From Saccharothrix deserti (lineage in GTDB: Bacteria > Actinomycetota > Actinomycetes > Mycobacteriales > Pseudonocardiaceae): a stretch of DNA of 64,000 nucleotides. The translations under genes were made by a program, and so were the position numbers. The notes beneath the pieces are model-generated. The model was not told where the DNA came from. It made no database searches and saw nothing but the letters and a program-made list of their open reading frames with translations. The DNA lies in the NCBI RefSeq assembly GCF_009769385.1, contig NZ_VKAB01000015.1, forward strand, positions 248,001 through 312,000. Reading direction: 5' to 3'. Below, piece after piece: positions 7,553 through 19,655 of the stretch (its first letter is position 1; each line of letters begins with the position of its first letter).

Positions 7553-8581
7553 TTACCAGGCCAGCGAGCGGTCGACGGCGTGCAGCACGCGGTCGAGGTC
7601 GGGGAGGAACTCCTCCTCCAACTTCGACGGCGGGTACGGGGTGTCGAAACCGGTCACCCGCAGCACCGGCGCCTGCAGGGAGTAGAAGCACTCCTGCTGC
7701 ACCTTGGCCGCGATCTCGCTGGAGATGGAGGACTCGCTGGGCGCCTCGGTCACCACGACCAGCCGTCCGGTGCGCCGCACCGACTCGTACACCGGCGCGA
7801 GGTCGAGCGGCGACAACGTGCGCAGGTCGACGACCTCCAGCGAACGCCCCTCCTCCTCGGCCGCCGCGGCGGCCTCCAGGGACGTGCGCACCATCGGGCC
7901 GTACGTCACCACGGTGACGTCACGCCCGGTGCGCAGGGTGCGCGACCGGAACAGCGGTCCGGGCGCGGCGGTCGTGTCGACCTCGCCCTTCTCGTAGTAG
8001 CGCCGCTTCGGCTCGAAGAACAGCACCGGGTCGTCGCAGTCGATCGCCTGCTGGATCATCCAGTACGCGTCGGCCGGGTTCGAGCACGAGACGACCCGCA
8101 GGCCGGCGGTGTGCGCGAAGTACGACTCGGGCGACTCCGAGTGGTGCTCGACCGCGCCGATGCCGCCGCCGAACGGCACCCGGATCACCATGGGCAGCTT
8201 GAGCCGGCCCTGGGTGCGGTAGTGCAGCTTGGCGACCTGGCTGACGATCTGGTCGAAGCCGGGGAAGATGAACCCGTCGAACTGGATCTCGCACACCGGC
8301 CGGTAGCCCCGGATCGCGAGGCCGACGGCGGTGCCGATGATGCCGGACTCGGACAGCGGCGTGTCCAGCACGCGCTGCTCGCCGAAGTCCTTCTGCAGGC
8401 CGTCGGTGATCCGGAAGACGCCGCCGAGCTTGCCGACGTCCTCACCCATCACGATGACCTTGGGGTTGGCCTCCATCGACGCGCGCAGGCCGTTGTTCAA
8501 CGCCTTCGCGACGGTCAGCGTCTGCACCGCGGGCGCGCCCGTGTCGTCCGCCGTGGGGCGGTCCATCGTCGGAGCAGCCAT
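7553..8581 (-). CDS. bkdB: Branched-chain 2-oxoacid dehydrogenase E1 beta
   Basis: A 342-residue transketolase-type beta subunit that forms the thiamine-diphosphate site with E1 alpha and decarboxylates 2-oxo acids. Characteristic segments are VIVMGEDVGKLGGVFRIT, RVLDTPLSESGIIGTAVG, PVCEIQFDGFIFPGFDQI and the C-terminal EAPSESSISSEIAAKVQ. The ATG at 8581 shares its A with the TGA stop of bkdA and has GGGAGG upstream, which indicates translational coupling. The enzyme could act on branched-chain keto acids, feeding the iso/anteiso primers of fatty acids, or on pyruvate. The sequence does not settle this. Confidence 0.93.
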   Translation of the reverse strand: MAAPTMDRPTADDTGAPAVQTLTVAKALNNGLRASMEANPKVIVMGEDVGKLGGVFRITDGLQKDFGEQRVLDTPLSESGIIGTAVGLAIRGYRPVCEIQFDGFIFPGFDQIVSQVAKLHYRTQGRLKLPMVIRVPFGGGIGAVEHHSESPESYFAHTAGLRVVSCSNPADAYWMIQQAIDCDDPVLFFEPKRRYYEKGEVDTTAAPGPLFRSRTLRTGRDVTVVTYGPMVRTSLEAAAAAEEEGRSLEVVDLRTLSPLDLAPVYESVRRTGRLVVVTEAPSESSISSEIAAKVQQECFYSLQAPVLRVTGFDTPYPPSKLEEEFLPDLDRVLHAVDRSLAW

Positions 8582-9774
8582 CAGTGCTCACCTCCCGCGA
8601 ACCCGGCGTGGTAGGCCAGGAACTCGTCGCGTTGCGCCTCCAGGGCCGGGTTGGCCTCGGCGTAGACCTCGCTGAAGATCCGCCCGGCCGGTGGGTCGGG
8701 CAGGTTGACGCAGTAGTCCCGCAGTTCGATCGCGATCTGCTCGGCCTCGGCCTCGAGGGAGTCGAAGAACGCCTGGTCGGCCCACTGCTGCTTGACCAGG
8801 TGCACCTTGACCCGCTCGATCGGGTCCTTGAGCTTCCACAGCTCCAGCTCGTCGGACAGCCGGTAGCGGGACGGGTCGTCGGAGGTGGTGTGCGCGTCCA
8901 TCCGGTAGGTGAACGCCTCGATCAGGATCGGGCCGTTGCCCTGGCGGCACTCCTCCAGCGCCCAGCGGGTGACCGCGAGGGTCGCCAGCACGTCGTTGCC
9001 GTCGACCCGGATGCCGGGGAAGCCGTAGCCGCGCGCCCGCTGGTAGAGCGGGAGGCGGGACTGGCGCTCGGTGGGCTCGGAGATGGCCCACTGGTTGTTC
9101 TGGCAGAAGAACACCAGCGGCGCGTCGTAGACGGCGGCCCACACGAAGCCCTCGTGCACGTCGCCCTGACTGGTCGCGCCGTCGCCGAAGAAGCAGATGG
9201 TGGCCTCGCCGTCGGCGTCGCCCACCTTGCCGTCGAACTTCTGGCCCATGGCGTACCCGGCGGCGTTGAGCACCTGGTTGCCGATGACGATCGTGTACGG
9301 GTGGAACCGGGTCGCGACCGGGTCCCACGTGCCGTTGTCGGTGCCCCGGAAGATGCCGAGCAGCTCGGTCGGCTTGACGCCGCGCGTCCACGCGATGCCG
9401 TGCTCGCGGTAGCTGGGGAACGCCATGTCCTCGGGGCGCATGGCCCGGCCGGCGCCGATCTGCGCGGCCTCCTGGCCCAGCAGCGGCACCCAGATGCCGA
9501 GCTGGCCCTTGCGCTGCAGCGCGTTGGCCTCGCGGTCGACCCGGCGGACCAGGACCATGTCGCGGTACAGCCCGCGCAGTTCCTCGGCCGTGATGTCGAT
9601 GTCGAAATCCGGGTGCTGGACGCGCTCGCCCTCGGGGGTGAGCAGCTGCACCAGGTCGGCGCCGCCCTCGTCTGTCGCTCGCAAGCCTGCCATCACCTGT
9701 TCCGCCGTCGGTTTGGCAGCAGTGGCCGGCGCGGCATCCGGCCCTGGGTGCGTCCATTTCTCGGGGGACGACAT
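8581..9774 (-). CDS. bkdA: Branched-chain 2-oxoacid dehydrogenase E1 alpha
   Basis: A 397-residue thiamine-diphosphate-binding E1 alpha subunit. It has the TPP motif from GDGATSQGDVHEGF to CQNNQWAIS, with ITAEELRGLYRDMVLVRR and LLGQEAAQIGAGRAM near the front. The substrate-side loop FPSYREHGIAW is also present. The frame is open for 63 further codons upstream, but the ATG at 9774 (MSSPEKWTHPG) has GAGGAG upstream and matches the family length. It is first gene of bkdABC; a possible promoter region of 489 bp lies upstream. Confidence 0.93.
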   Translation of the reverse strand: MSSPEKWTHPGPDAAPATAAKPTAEQVMAGLRATDEGGADLVQLLTPEGERVQHPDFDIDITAEELRGLYRDMVLVRRVDREANALQRKGQLGIWVPLLGQEAAQIGAGRAMRPEDMAFPSYREHGIAWTRGVKPTELLGIFRGTDNGTWDPVATRFHPYTIVIGNQVLNAAGYAMGQKFDGKVGDADGEATICFFGDGATSQGDVHEGFVWAAVYDAPLVFFCQNNQWAISEPTERQSRLPLYQRARGYGFPGIRVDGNDVLATLAVTRWALEECRQGNGPILIEAFTYRMDAHTTSDDPSRYRLSDELELWKLKDPIERVKVHLVKQQWADQAFFDSLEAEAEQIAIELRDYCVNLPDPPAGRIFSEVYAEANPALEAQRDEFLAYHAGFAGGEH

Positions 9775-10263
9775 GCGCCTGTTCTCCTCGTCTACGAGGC
9801 CGCCCGGTCGCTTGTGGCGACCCTGGGCGGCTGCACCGCCAGTCGCCGTCGCCCCCTGGGTGTCGGGGGTCGGGCAACCGTCGGCGCTGACGGTGTTCTC
9901 ATCCACATCCTGACATGGCCTCACTCGACATGGTGAGCCCCGTCCCACTTCGTAACACTTCACGCAACGTTCTGACGTGCGGTAACGGTAGGACGGCCAA
10001 TCTTCGGCAGTCCGAGTAGAGCGTCCGGTGAGCGAACACCGTTGTCCCGGTTACCGATCGTTAACCACCATCCGTAGGGGTTCGGACACGTCCGGTCGGC
10101 CGGAACGGCCCACGTAGGCAGCCCGTGTGCCGGACGTGTCTTGGATGGACGACCGACCATCGGCCGGACGGACCATTTCCACCACGCGAAACCTCCACGT
10201 CCCCCGCTTGAACGGTCCGCTCGCCGAGGGCGGCCGGAAACCGGACCGTGACAGGATCGAGGG
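9775..10263. other. Divergent intergenic region, bkdA / M20 peptidase
   Basis: 489 bp between divergent genes. No reading frame here has acceptable composition. It holds an 18-bp palindrome at 10049-10066 and an 11-bp perfect inverted repeat (GACACGTCCGG at 10085-10095, its complement at 10130-10140). The M20 gene has a leaderless-type box CAGGAT at 10252-10257. No clear bkd promoter was recognised. Confidence 0.6.
10049..10066. promoter_or_regulatory. Palindrome in the bkdA / peptidase intergenic region
   Basis: An 18-bp sequence with GGTTA/TAACC outer arms around CGATCG; 16 of 18 positions are symmetric. It lies about 275 bp upstream of the bkdA start and about 200 bp upstream of the peptidase start. 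It is a candidate regulator site; the regulator is unknown. Confidence 0.4.
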
Positions 10264-11694
10264 GTGGACCGTTCAGCGCTGACCCGTACCGTTCGCGGGC
10301 TCTGGGACGACGACATCCTCCCGAGCCTGTCCGCCTTGGTCGCGGTACCCGCGATCTCCCCCGCCTTCGACCCCGCGTGGGCCTCGCACGGCCACCTGGC
10401 CACCGCCGTGGAGCACGTGCGCGCCTGGCTCGCCGACCGCGACCTGCCCGGCGCCACCACCGAGGTCGTCCAACTGCCCGACCGCACGCCGTTGCTGCTG
10501 GTCGACGTGCCCGGCACGGCGCCGACGTCCGGTGCTCAACCCACTTCCGACACGGTGCTGATGTACGGCCACCTGGACAAGCAGCCGCCGGTCGGTGGCT
10601 GGGGCGACGGGCTCGGGCCGTGGACGCCGGTCGTGCGCGACGGGCGGCTGTACGGGCGCGGCGCCGCCGACGACGGCTACTCGGGTTACGCGGCGATCGC
10701 CGCGATCGAGGGCGTCCGGCAGGCGGGCGGCACGCACTCGCGCTGCGTCGTGCTGCTGGAGACCGGTGAGGAGTCCGGCAGCCCGGACCTGCCCGCGTAC
10801 CTGGACCACCTGCGGCCCCGGCTCGGTGACGTGTCGCTGGTCGTGTGCCTGGACTCGGGCGGCAACGACTACGAGCGGATGTGGCTGACCACGTCGCTGC
10901 GCGGGTTGGCGCAGGCCACGATGACCGTGCGGGTGCTGGAGAGCGGGCTGCACTCGGGGATGGCGAGCGGGATCGTGCCGTCGTCGTTCCGGATCGCCCG
11001 GCAGCTGCTGGACCGGCTGGAGGACTCCGCGACCGGCGAGGTGCTGGTGCGGGAGATGCACGTCGACATCCCGGAGAACCGGGTGCTCGAGGTGCGCGAG
11101 GCGATGGCCAGCGCGCCCGGCGTGCTGGTCGGGAGCGTGCCGTGGGCGGGCGGGACGCAGGCGATGGGCAGCGACGAGGTCGAGCTGGCGCTGAACGCCG
11201 GGTGGCGGCCGACGCTGTCGATCACCGGTGCGTCCGGGCTGCCCGAGCCGGACGACGCGGGCAACGTGCTGCGGCCGTTCACCACGCTGGTGCTGAGCTT
11301 CCGGCTGCCTCCGACGGCTGATTCGGCGGCGGCCGTGGAGGCGGTTCGCCGGGCGTTGACGACGGACGTGCCGTACGGGGCGTCGGTGGAGTTGTCGCGG
11401 GTCGAGTTCGCGGACGGGTGGAACGCGCCGGAGCTGGCGCCGTGGCTGCGCGAGACGTTGGACCGGGTCGGCAAGGAGGTGTTCGACGCGCCGTGGCGGA
11501 CGGTGTCGTTGGGCGGCTCGATCCCGTTCATGGGGTTGCTGCACGAGGCGTACCCGGCGGCTCAGTTCCTGGTCACGGGTGCGGTCGGGCCGGACTCCAA
11601 CTGCCACGTGCCGGACGAGTGGCTGCACCTGGCGCACGCGGCCCGGATCACCGAGGCCGTGGCCGTGGTGCTGGACGCGCACGCCGGCCGTTGA
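10264..11694 (+). CDS. M20-family metallopeptidase (dipeptidase)
   Basis: A 476-residue di-zinc peptidase of the M20 (carnosinase/CNDP-like) family. The metal and catalytic motifs are in order: MYGHLDKQPP with the first His/Asp, GRGAADDGYSGY with the bridging Asp, and LETGEESGSPD with the catalytic Glu pair. The lid domain (about 230-390) follows, and a last ligand His lies in GPDSNCHVPDEW. It is cytoplasmic with no signal peptide and likely cleaves dipeptides. The GTG start lies 6 nt after CAGGAT with no ribosome-binding site, so a leaderless transcript is likely. It is a single gene. Confidence 0.92.
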   Translation: MDRSALTRTVRGLWDDDILPSLSALVAVPAISPAFDPAWASHGHLATAVEHVRAWLADRDLPGATTEVVQLPDRTPLLLVDVPGTAPTSGAQPTSDTVLMYGHLDKQPPVGGWGDGLGPWTPVVRDGRLYGRGAADDGYSGYAAIAAIEGVRQAGGTHSRCVVLLETGEESGSPDLPAYLDHLRPRLGDVSLVVCLDSGGNDYERMWLTTSLRGLAQATMTVRVLESGLHSGMASGIVPSSFRIARQLLDRLEDSATGEVLVREMHVDIPENRVLEVREAMASAPGVLVGSVPWAGGTQAMGSDEVELALNAGWRPTLSITGASGLPEPDDAGNVLRPFTTLVLSFRLPPTADSAAAVEAVRRALTTDVPYGASVELSRVEFADGWNAPELAPWLRETLDRVGKEVFDAPWRTVSLGGSIPFMGLLHEAYPAAQFLVTGAVGPDSNCHVPDEWLHLAHAARITEAVAVVLDAHAGR

Positions 11695-11905
11695 CCGGTC
11701 AGCCGGTCGAGGTCGACGCGGAGATCGTCGTGCTGCGGGCCGAGGGCGGTGGTCGGGTCCGACCACCGCTCCGGAGCGTCACCGCCGTTGCGCCAGGGCC
11801 GTGCGTGGCAGTCCACGGAGCGTGATGATTCAGCCTCCGACAGGGGTGCGGGAAACACCGGTCAGGGCTGGGACCTAACCGGCCGGTAACCGGTTTACTG
11901 GATCG

Positions 11906-14605
<2,700 letters not shown>

Positions 14606-14761
14606 TCAAGGCCAAACAGCTGAATAATTTGCCGCCATCCGCGCTATGTGACGCAAGATTCATGCACACCGAAGGTCTGTAACACGCACGTGCTGTGCAC
14701 CACGTCACCCAAGTGGCAGTATGCCGAACACTCGACCGACACAGTTACGAGGAGTGACACC

Positions 14762-15580
14762 GTGGCCCGTCGTACCAGGCACGCTGCGCTCGCCCTGTTC
14801 CCCGTGCTCGCCTTGGCGGCCACGATGACGGCGTGCGCGACCAAGGTCAACACCGGCTCGGACAGCAGCGGGTCTGGCATCACCTTGGTCCAGAGCGGCA
14901 AGCTGGTCACCTGCACGCACCTGTCCTACAAGCCCTTCCAGTTCTCCGAGGGCGACAAGACGGTCGGCTTCGACGTCGACCTGGTCGATCTGGTGGCCAA
15001 GGACCTCGGCGTCACTCAGGAAATCTTCGACACGCCGTTCGAGACCATCACCTCCGGTGAGGTCTTCAACACCGGCAAGTGCGACCTGGCGGCGGCCGGC
15101 ATGACCATCAAGCCGGACCGCGCCGAGGTCATCGACTTCTCCGAGCCCTACTTCGACGCCTCGCAGGCGCTGCTGGTGAAGAAGGACTCGCCGGTCAAGA
15201 GCCTGGACGACCTCAAGGGCAAGAAGATCGGCGTCCAGCTGGAGACCACCGGCGAGATCTACGCCAACGAGAACGCCTCGAAGTACGGCTACACGGTCGT
15301 CCAGTTCGAGGACCTGCCGCTGATGGAGACCGCCGTGCGCACCGGCGCGGTGGACGCGGCCATCAACGACAACGGCGTGCTGTTCGACTACGTCAAGGAG
15401 TTCCCCGACACCGCCGTGGTCGCGGAGTTCGACACGCAGGAGAAGTACGGCATCGGCATGAAGAAGGGCAACACCGCCCTCAAGGCCAAGGTCGACGAGG
15501 TCCTGAAGAAGGCCAAGGACAGCGGCGAGTACGACAAGATCTACGAGAAGTGGTTCGGCAAGAAGCCGGAGTCGAAGTAA
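14762..15580 (+). CDS. Polar amino-acid ABC transporter, substrate-binding lipoprotein
   Basis: A 272-residue family-3 solute-binding protein. A basic start (ARRTRH), a hydrophobic stretch and Cys25 in TMTAC form a lipoprotein signal, so it is probably tethered outside the membrane. The body has KPFQFSEGDKTVGFDVDLVDLVAKDLG, CDLAAAGMTIKPDRAEVIDFSEPYF and GVQLETTGEIYANENA, typical of glutamate/glutamine/polar amino-acid binding. The GTG at 14762 is preceded by GAGGAG. A hairpin separates it from the permease and ATPase genes of the same importer, which would allow more binding protein than membrane parts. Confidence 0.92.
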   Translation: MARRTRHAALALFPVLALAATMTACATKVNTGSDSSGSGITLVQSGKLVTCTHLSYKPFQFSEGDKTVGFDVDLVDLVAKDLGVTQEIFDTPFETITSGEVFNTGKCDLAAAGMTIKPDRAEVIDFSEPYFDASQALLVKKDSPVKSLDDLKGKKIGVQLETTGEIYANENASKYGYTVVQFEDLPLMETAVRTGAVDAAINDNGVLFDYVKEFPDTAVVAEFDTQEKYGIGMKKGNTALKAKVDEVLKKAKDSGEYDKIYEKWFGKKPESK

Positions 15581-15592
15581 GCGGCTGACCGT

Positions 15593-15620
15593 GGGGCCGG
15601 TGCTGCCAAGCACCGGCCCC
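15593..15620 (+). terminator. Intercistronic hairpin after the binding-protein gene
   Basis: A perfect 12-bp stem GGGGCCGGTGCT (15593-15604) with its complement (15609-15620) and a 4-nt loop, between the binding-protein and permease genes. It probably acts as an attenuator or mRNA 3'-end stabiliser. Confidence 0.75.
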
Positions 15621-15655
15621 GCGCCTTGTCCAACCCCACCCACGAGGTAATCCAC

Positions 15656-16480
15656 ATGGCACTCTCCAAGCGACAACGGGCCAAGGCGTTCCGCATCGGC
15701 CAGTACGCGCTGCTGGTCGTGGTCGCCGTCGTCCTGGCGTTCGTCGCCGACTGGAGCGAGATCCAGCGCAGCTTCTTCAACCTCGACATCGCCGCGGAGA
15801 TGTTCCCCAACGTCATCACGGTGGCGTTGACGAACACCCTCGTCTACACCGCGCTCGGTTTCGCGTTCGGTCTGGCGCTCGGCCTCGTGTTGGCGTTGAT
15901 GAAGCTGTCGCCGGTCGCGCCCTACCGGTGGCTGGCCACGATCTACATCGAGTTCTTCCGCGGTGTGCCGGCGCTGCTGGTGTTCATCGCGCTGAGCTTC
16001 GGCGTGCCGCTGGCGTTCGGCCTGCAGTTCGACATCTACTCCACGGTGATGCTGGCGCTGGGCATCGTCGGCGCCGCGTACATGGCCGAGACGATCCGCG
16101 CGGGCATCCAGGCGGTGCCCAAGGGCCAGATCGAGGCGGCCCGGTCGCTGGGCATGTCGCACGGCCGCACGCTGCTGACCGTGGTGATCCCGCAGGCGTT
16201 CCGGATCATCCTGCCGCCGTTGACCAACGAGCTGATCCTGCTCACCAAGGACTCGTCGCTGATCTACATCATCGGCCTGGCCCGCGACCAGTACGAGCTG
16301 ACCAAGTTCGGCCGCGAGACGCTGAGCCGGTCGCCGTCGCTGACCCCGATCCTGGTGGTCGGCCTGTGCTACCTGATCATCACGCTGCCGCTGGGCCACC
16401 TGTCGCGGTACCTGGAGCGGCGCACCGGCGGCAAGAAGATCAGCACGCCGGAATCGACCGGGTTGGGGGTGTCGGCATGA
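15656..16480 (+). CDS. Polar amino-acid ABC transporter permease
   Basis: A 274-residue membrane protein of the HisMQ type with about five membrane helices. The conserved cytoplasmic EAA loop is [24 protein letters not shown]. Also typical are [15 protein letters not shown] and [19 protein letters not shown]. The ATG at 15656 has GAGGTAA upstream; ten more codons are open upstream. With a single permease gene it probably acts as a homodimer. Its stop codon overlaps the ATPase start (ATGA). Confidence 0.93.
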   Translation: MALSKRQRAKAFRIGQYALLVVVAVVLAFVADWSEIQRSFFNLDIAAEMFPNVITVALTNTLVYTALGFAFGLALGLVLALMKLSPVAPYRWLATIYIEFFRGVPALLVFIALSFGVPLAFGLQFDIYSTVMLALGIVGAAYMAETIRAGIQAVPKGQIEAARSLGMSHGRTLLTVVIPQAFRIILPPLTNELILLTKDSSLIYIIGLARDQYELTKFGRETLSRSPSLTPILVVGLCYLIITLPLGHLSRYLERRTGGKKISTPESTGLGVSA

Positions 16481-17256
16481 GCGTCGACGACGTGACCGGC
16501 GGCCTCGCGGTCGAGATCACCGGGCTGAAGAAGTCGTTCGGGACGCTGGACGTGCTCAAGGGCATCGACGTCCAGGTGAACCGCGGTGACGTGGTGTGCA
16601 TCATCGGGCCGTCCGGCTCGGGCAAGTCCACGCTGCTGCGCTGCGTGAACCTGCTGGAGGAGCCCTCCGGCGGCAAGATCGTGGTCAACGGCACCGAGCT
16701 GACCGACCCGGACGTGGACATCGACGCCGCGCGCACCCGCATCGGCATGGTGTTCCAGTCGTTCAACCTGTTCTCCCACCTGAACGTGCTGAACAACCTG
16801 ATGGTGGCGCAGCGCAAGGTGCTCAAGCGGGGCGCGCAGCAGGCGCAGGACGTCGCGTTGCGGAACCTGGAGCGGGTCGGGCTGTCGGACAAGGTGAACG
16901 CCATGCCCGGTCAGCTGTCCGGCGGCCAGCAGCAGCGCGTGGCGATCGCGCGGGCGCTGTCGATGGACCCGGACGTGATGCTGTTCGACGAGCCGACCTC
17001 GGCGCTGGACCCTGAACTGGTCGGCGACGTGCTGGGCGTGATGCGGCAGTTGGCCGACGAGGGCATGACGATGCTCGTGGTGACGCACGAGATGCAGTTC
17101 GCCCGCGAGGTGGCCGACCGGGTGCTGTTCATGGACGGCGGGTACGTCGTGGAGGAAGGGCCTGCCGCGCAGGTCATCGGGGCGCCTCAGCACGAGCGCA
17201 CCCAGTCGTTCCTGGCCCGGGTGCTCGACCCGACGCACCAGGGACCCCGCGACTGA
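16477..17256 (+). CDS. Polar amino-acid ABC transporter ATPase
   Basis: A 259-residue ATPase of the GlnQ/GluA type. It has Walker [11 protein letters not shown]-loop [11 protein letters not shown], signature [15 protein letters not shown], Walker [15 protein letters not shown], and the H-loop His in [16 protein letters not shown]. It drives import with the two preceding genes. It starts at ATG 16477, overlapping the permease stop by 4 bp, so it is translationally coupled. Last gene of the operon. Confidence 0.95.
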   Translation: MSVDDVTGGLAVEITGLKKSFGTLDVLKGIDVQVNRGDVVCIIGPSGSGKSTLLRCVNLLEEPSGGKIVVNGTELTDPDVDIDAARTRIGMVFQSFNLFSHLNVLNNLMVAQRKVLKRGAQQAQDVALRNLERVGLSDKVNAMPGQLSGGQQQRVAIARALSMDPDVMLFDEPTSALDPELVGDVLGVMRQLADEGMTMLVVTHEMQFAREVADRVLFMDGGYVVEEGPAAQVIGAPQHERTQSFLARVLDPTHQGPRD

Positions 17257-17319
17257 TCCCGTTGATCCTCCCCGGCCCGAGCTTGCCAAGGTGTCGGTCG
17301 ACCGCGCATTGTCGATCAC

Positions 17320-19500
17320 ATGACTGAGGTGGGGCCGCGGCGGCTGGACGTGTTCGACCCCAGCCCGCCGCGCTCCGCCCGGATGGCCGCGGCCGATGTG
17401 CTGCGCGGCGTCGGCGAGCCGGACGGGACGTGGCGGTTACCGAGGCGGCGGGCCGGGATGCCACCGGTGGTGCGGGTGGCGGACCGGTTCCTGACCGGGA
17501 CGCTGGACCTGCGGGCGGTGGAGTTCCCGTACCTGCTGGAGTTCGTGCGGTGCCGGTTCGAGGAGCCGCCGGACCTGCGGCAGGGCAAGCTGGCCGGGAT
17601 CGAGTTCGCGGACTCCTGGCTGCCCGGCCTGTCGGCGCGGAACCTGAGCAGCGCCAACGAGGTGTCGTTGGCCGGCAGCACGGTCGAGGGCCTGGTGGAC
17701 CTGGTCGACGCGGACGTGGCCGGGTCGCTGTCGTTGCGGGACAGCTCGTTGAGCGTGCCGGACGCGATCGCGTTCCACGCGGACCGGTTGAAGCTGGCGG
17801 GCGGGTTGCTGGCGCAGCGGGTGAAGGTCGCCGGTGAGCTGCGGATGGCTGGCGCGAACGTCGGCGGGTACTGCAACTTCAGCGGCGGGCTGCTGGACAA
17901 CCCGCTGGGCCACTCGTTCAACGGCACCGGTCTGCACGTCGGCGGCAACCTGCTGATGAACGGCTGCACGCTGCACGGCACCATGCTGCTCGCGGGCGCG
18001 CGCGTCGACTCGGCGTTGACGCTGCGCGGCACGACCGCCGCCGACGGCCGGGCGGACGACGACGCGTTGGACCCGCACTCCGACCCGAACGCCACGCTCG
18101 TGTTCGACCGCCTCACCGTGGACGGCGACGTGCAGTTGGACCGGGGTTTCCGCAGTGCGGGGACCGTGCGCATGGTCAACGCCACGGTCGGCGGCACGTT
18201 GTCGTTGTCCGGCGGCGCTTTCGACGCGCTGGGCGAGTCGGACAACGAGCCGACGGGCTTCGGGCGCGCGCTGGCGACGGGCACCGCCGAGCCCACGGGG
18301 TACGGGCGCGCGTTGCACCTGGACGGCACGCAGGTCGGCGGCGACATCATCGGCCGCCAGGCGCAGGTGCGCGGCCAGTTCCGCATGGTCGACTTCCAGG
18401 CCAAGGGCAGCCTCATCCTCGACGGGTCCACTTTAGACAACCCGCGTGCGGACGCCGTGCTGGGCAACCGGTCGCGGATCGGCAGCAACTTCACCGCCCG
18501 CGAGGTGGAGGTGACCGGCGGGCTGGAGCTGCGCGGCGTGCACGTCGGCGCGAACCTCGACCTGCGCGGCAGCCGGATCACCCAGCCCGGCCGGTACCGG
18601 CACCAGCCGGCGGGCAAGCCGTCGTTGGACGTCGGCGGCGCGGTCATCGGGCGCGACCTGATCTGCGCGCGTGGCGCCAAGGAGTTCGTCGCGCACGGCG
18701 GCGTGCGGGCCAGGCGGGCGCAGATCGGCCGGATGGCCACGTTCGCGGGCGCGGTGCTCGGCGACAAGCTCGACGCGCACGCGTTGAACCTGCTCGGGAT
18801 GCAGGTGCAGGAACTGGTGGTCACGCCCGTCACGCCGCCGCGCGGTGACGTGACGCTGCGGCAGGTGCGCTGCACGGTGTTGGACGACAACGAGACCTTC
18901 TGGAGCGCGACCGGCCGGATCGACCTGGAGGAGTTCCGCTACGACTCGCTGCGGCACCCGATCGACCTGCGTGACGACGCCGAGGTCGAACGGCGGCTGC
19001 GCTGGCTGCGGCAGGCGATGCGGCGCACCTACCGGCCCGGCCCGTACGACCAGTTCGCCGAGATGCTGAGGGCCAGCGGCAACGACGAGCACGCGGCCAC
19101 GGTGCTGGTGGAGAAGCAGCGGCTGCGGTACCGGGCCGTCGCCGAGGGCCGTCGCTGGCTCAGGCCGCTGGTGCTGCTGTGGAGCTGGCTGCAACGCGCG
19201 ATGGTCGGCTACGGCTACCGCCCGGCGCGCGCGTTGGCGTGGCTGGTGGTGACGTGGCTGCTGGGCAGCACGTACTTCGCCACCGGCCCGAGGTTGGAGG
19301 AGATCAACGAGCAGGACCACCTGCCGTGGAACCCGTGGCTGTTCACCATCGACCTGGTGGTGCCGATCGTGGACTTCGGCAACAAGAACCGGTGGCAGAC
19401 ACCGGACGAGTCGCAGTGGATCGCGTCCGGGTTGATCGTGATGGGCTGGATCCTGGCCACCACGGTCGCGGCCGGCCTCACCCGGATGCTGAAGCGCTGA
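17320..19500 (+). CDS. Large membrane-anchored protein with quasi-repeat beta-helix domain
   Basis: 726 residues. Residues about 50-540 are a run of 20-25-residue quasi-repeats with alternating small and hydrophobic residues, such as GSLSLRDSSL, GGNLLMNGCTLHG, GGTLSLSGGAFD, GGDIIGRQAQVRGQFR and GANLDLRGSRI. This is the pattern of a right-handed beta-helix, related in style to pentapeptide repeats. A charged helical linker (about 555-620) leads to two membrane segments near 640-660 and 705-722 with an extracytoplasmic loop. Homologues are often named membrane-associated oxidoreductase, but no cofactor motif is visible. Start ATG 17320 lacks a clear ribosome-binding site. Function unknown. Confidence 0.85.
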   Translation: MTEVGPRRLDVFDPSPPRSARMAAADVLRGVGEPDGTWRLPRRRAGMPPVVRVADRFLTGTLDLRAVEFPYLLEFVRCRFEEPPDLRQGKLAGIEFADSWLPGLSARNLSSANEVSLAGSTVEGLVDLVDADVAGSLSLRDSSLSVPDAIAFHADRLKLAGGLLAQRVKVAGELRMAGANVGGYCNFSGGLLDNPLGHSFNGTGLHVGGNLLMNGCTLHGTMLLAGARVDSALTLRGTTAADGRADDDALDPHSDPNATLVFDRLTVDGDVQLDRGFRSAGTVRMVNATVGGTLSLSGGAFDALGESDNEPTGFGRALATGTAEPTGYGRALHLDGTQVGGDIIGRQAQVRGQFRMVDFQAKGSLILDGSTLDNPRADAVLGNRSRIGSNFTAREVEVTGGLELRGVHVGANLDLRGSRITQPGRYRHQPAGKPSLDVGGAVIGRDLICARGAKEFVAHGGVRARRAQIGRMATFAGAVLGDKLDAHALNLLGMQVQELVVTPVTPPRGDVTLRQVRCTVLDDNETFWSATGRIDLEEFRYDSLRHPIDLRDDAEVERRLRWLRQAMRRTYRPGPYDQFAEMLRASGNDEHAATVLVEKQRLRYRAVAEGRRWLRPLVLLWSWLQRAMVGYGYRPARALAWLVVTWLLGSTYFATGPRLEEINEQDHLPWNPWLFTIDLVVPIVDFGNKNRWQTPDESQWIASGLIVMGWILATTVAAGLTRMLKR

Positions 19501-19655
19501 CCCGGTGCCGATCCGGCCTCCGGAAAACCTGATGATCGTTCACATAAGCCCCACCCGAAGTTCATCGGTCGGTAATGGATCTTGGGAAACGCTCCCGGAT
19601 AGCGTGCTGACCAGCGCCGACGGGGGTGTCGGCGCATGACTGAGGGGACAGTTTC

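Noticed and set aside
9775-9963. 63-residue N-terminal extension of bkdA
   Set aside because: ATG 9774 has a good ribosome-binding site and matches the family length; the extension has non-coding composition.
9960-10517. 185-codon minus-strand frame over the bkdA/peptidase gap
   Set aside because: It overlaps the start of the well-supported M20 gene on the other strand, its Arg/Ser/Pro-rich product looks like an antisense reading, and it has no ribosome-binding site.
19588-19600. LacI-type operator GGGAAACGCTCCC before the small secreted protein
   Set aside because: Only 4 of 6 pairs match and there is no support from a nearby regulator; too weak next to the perfect site at 28286.
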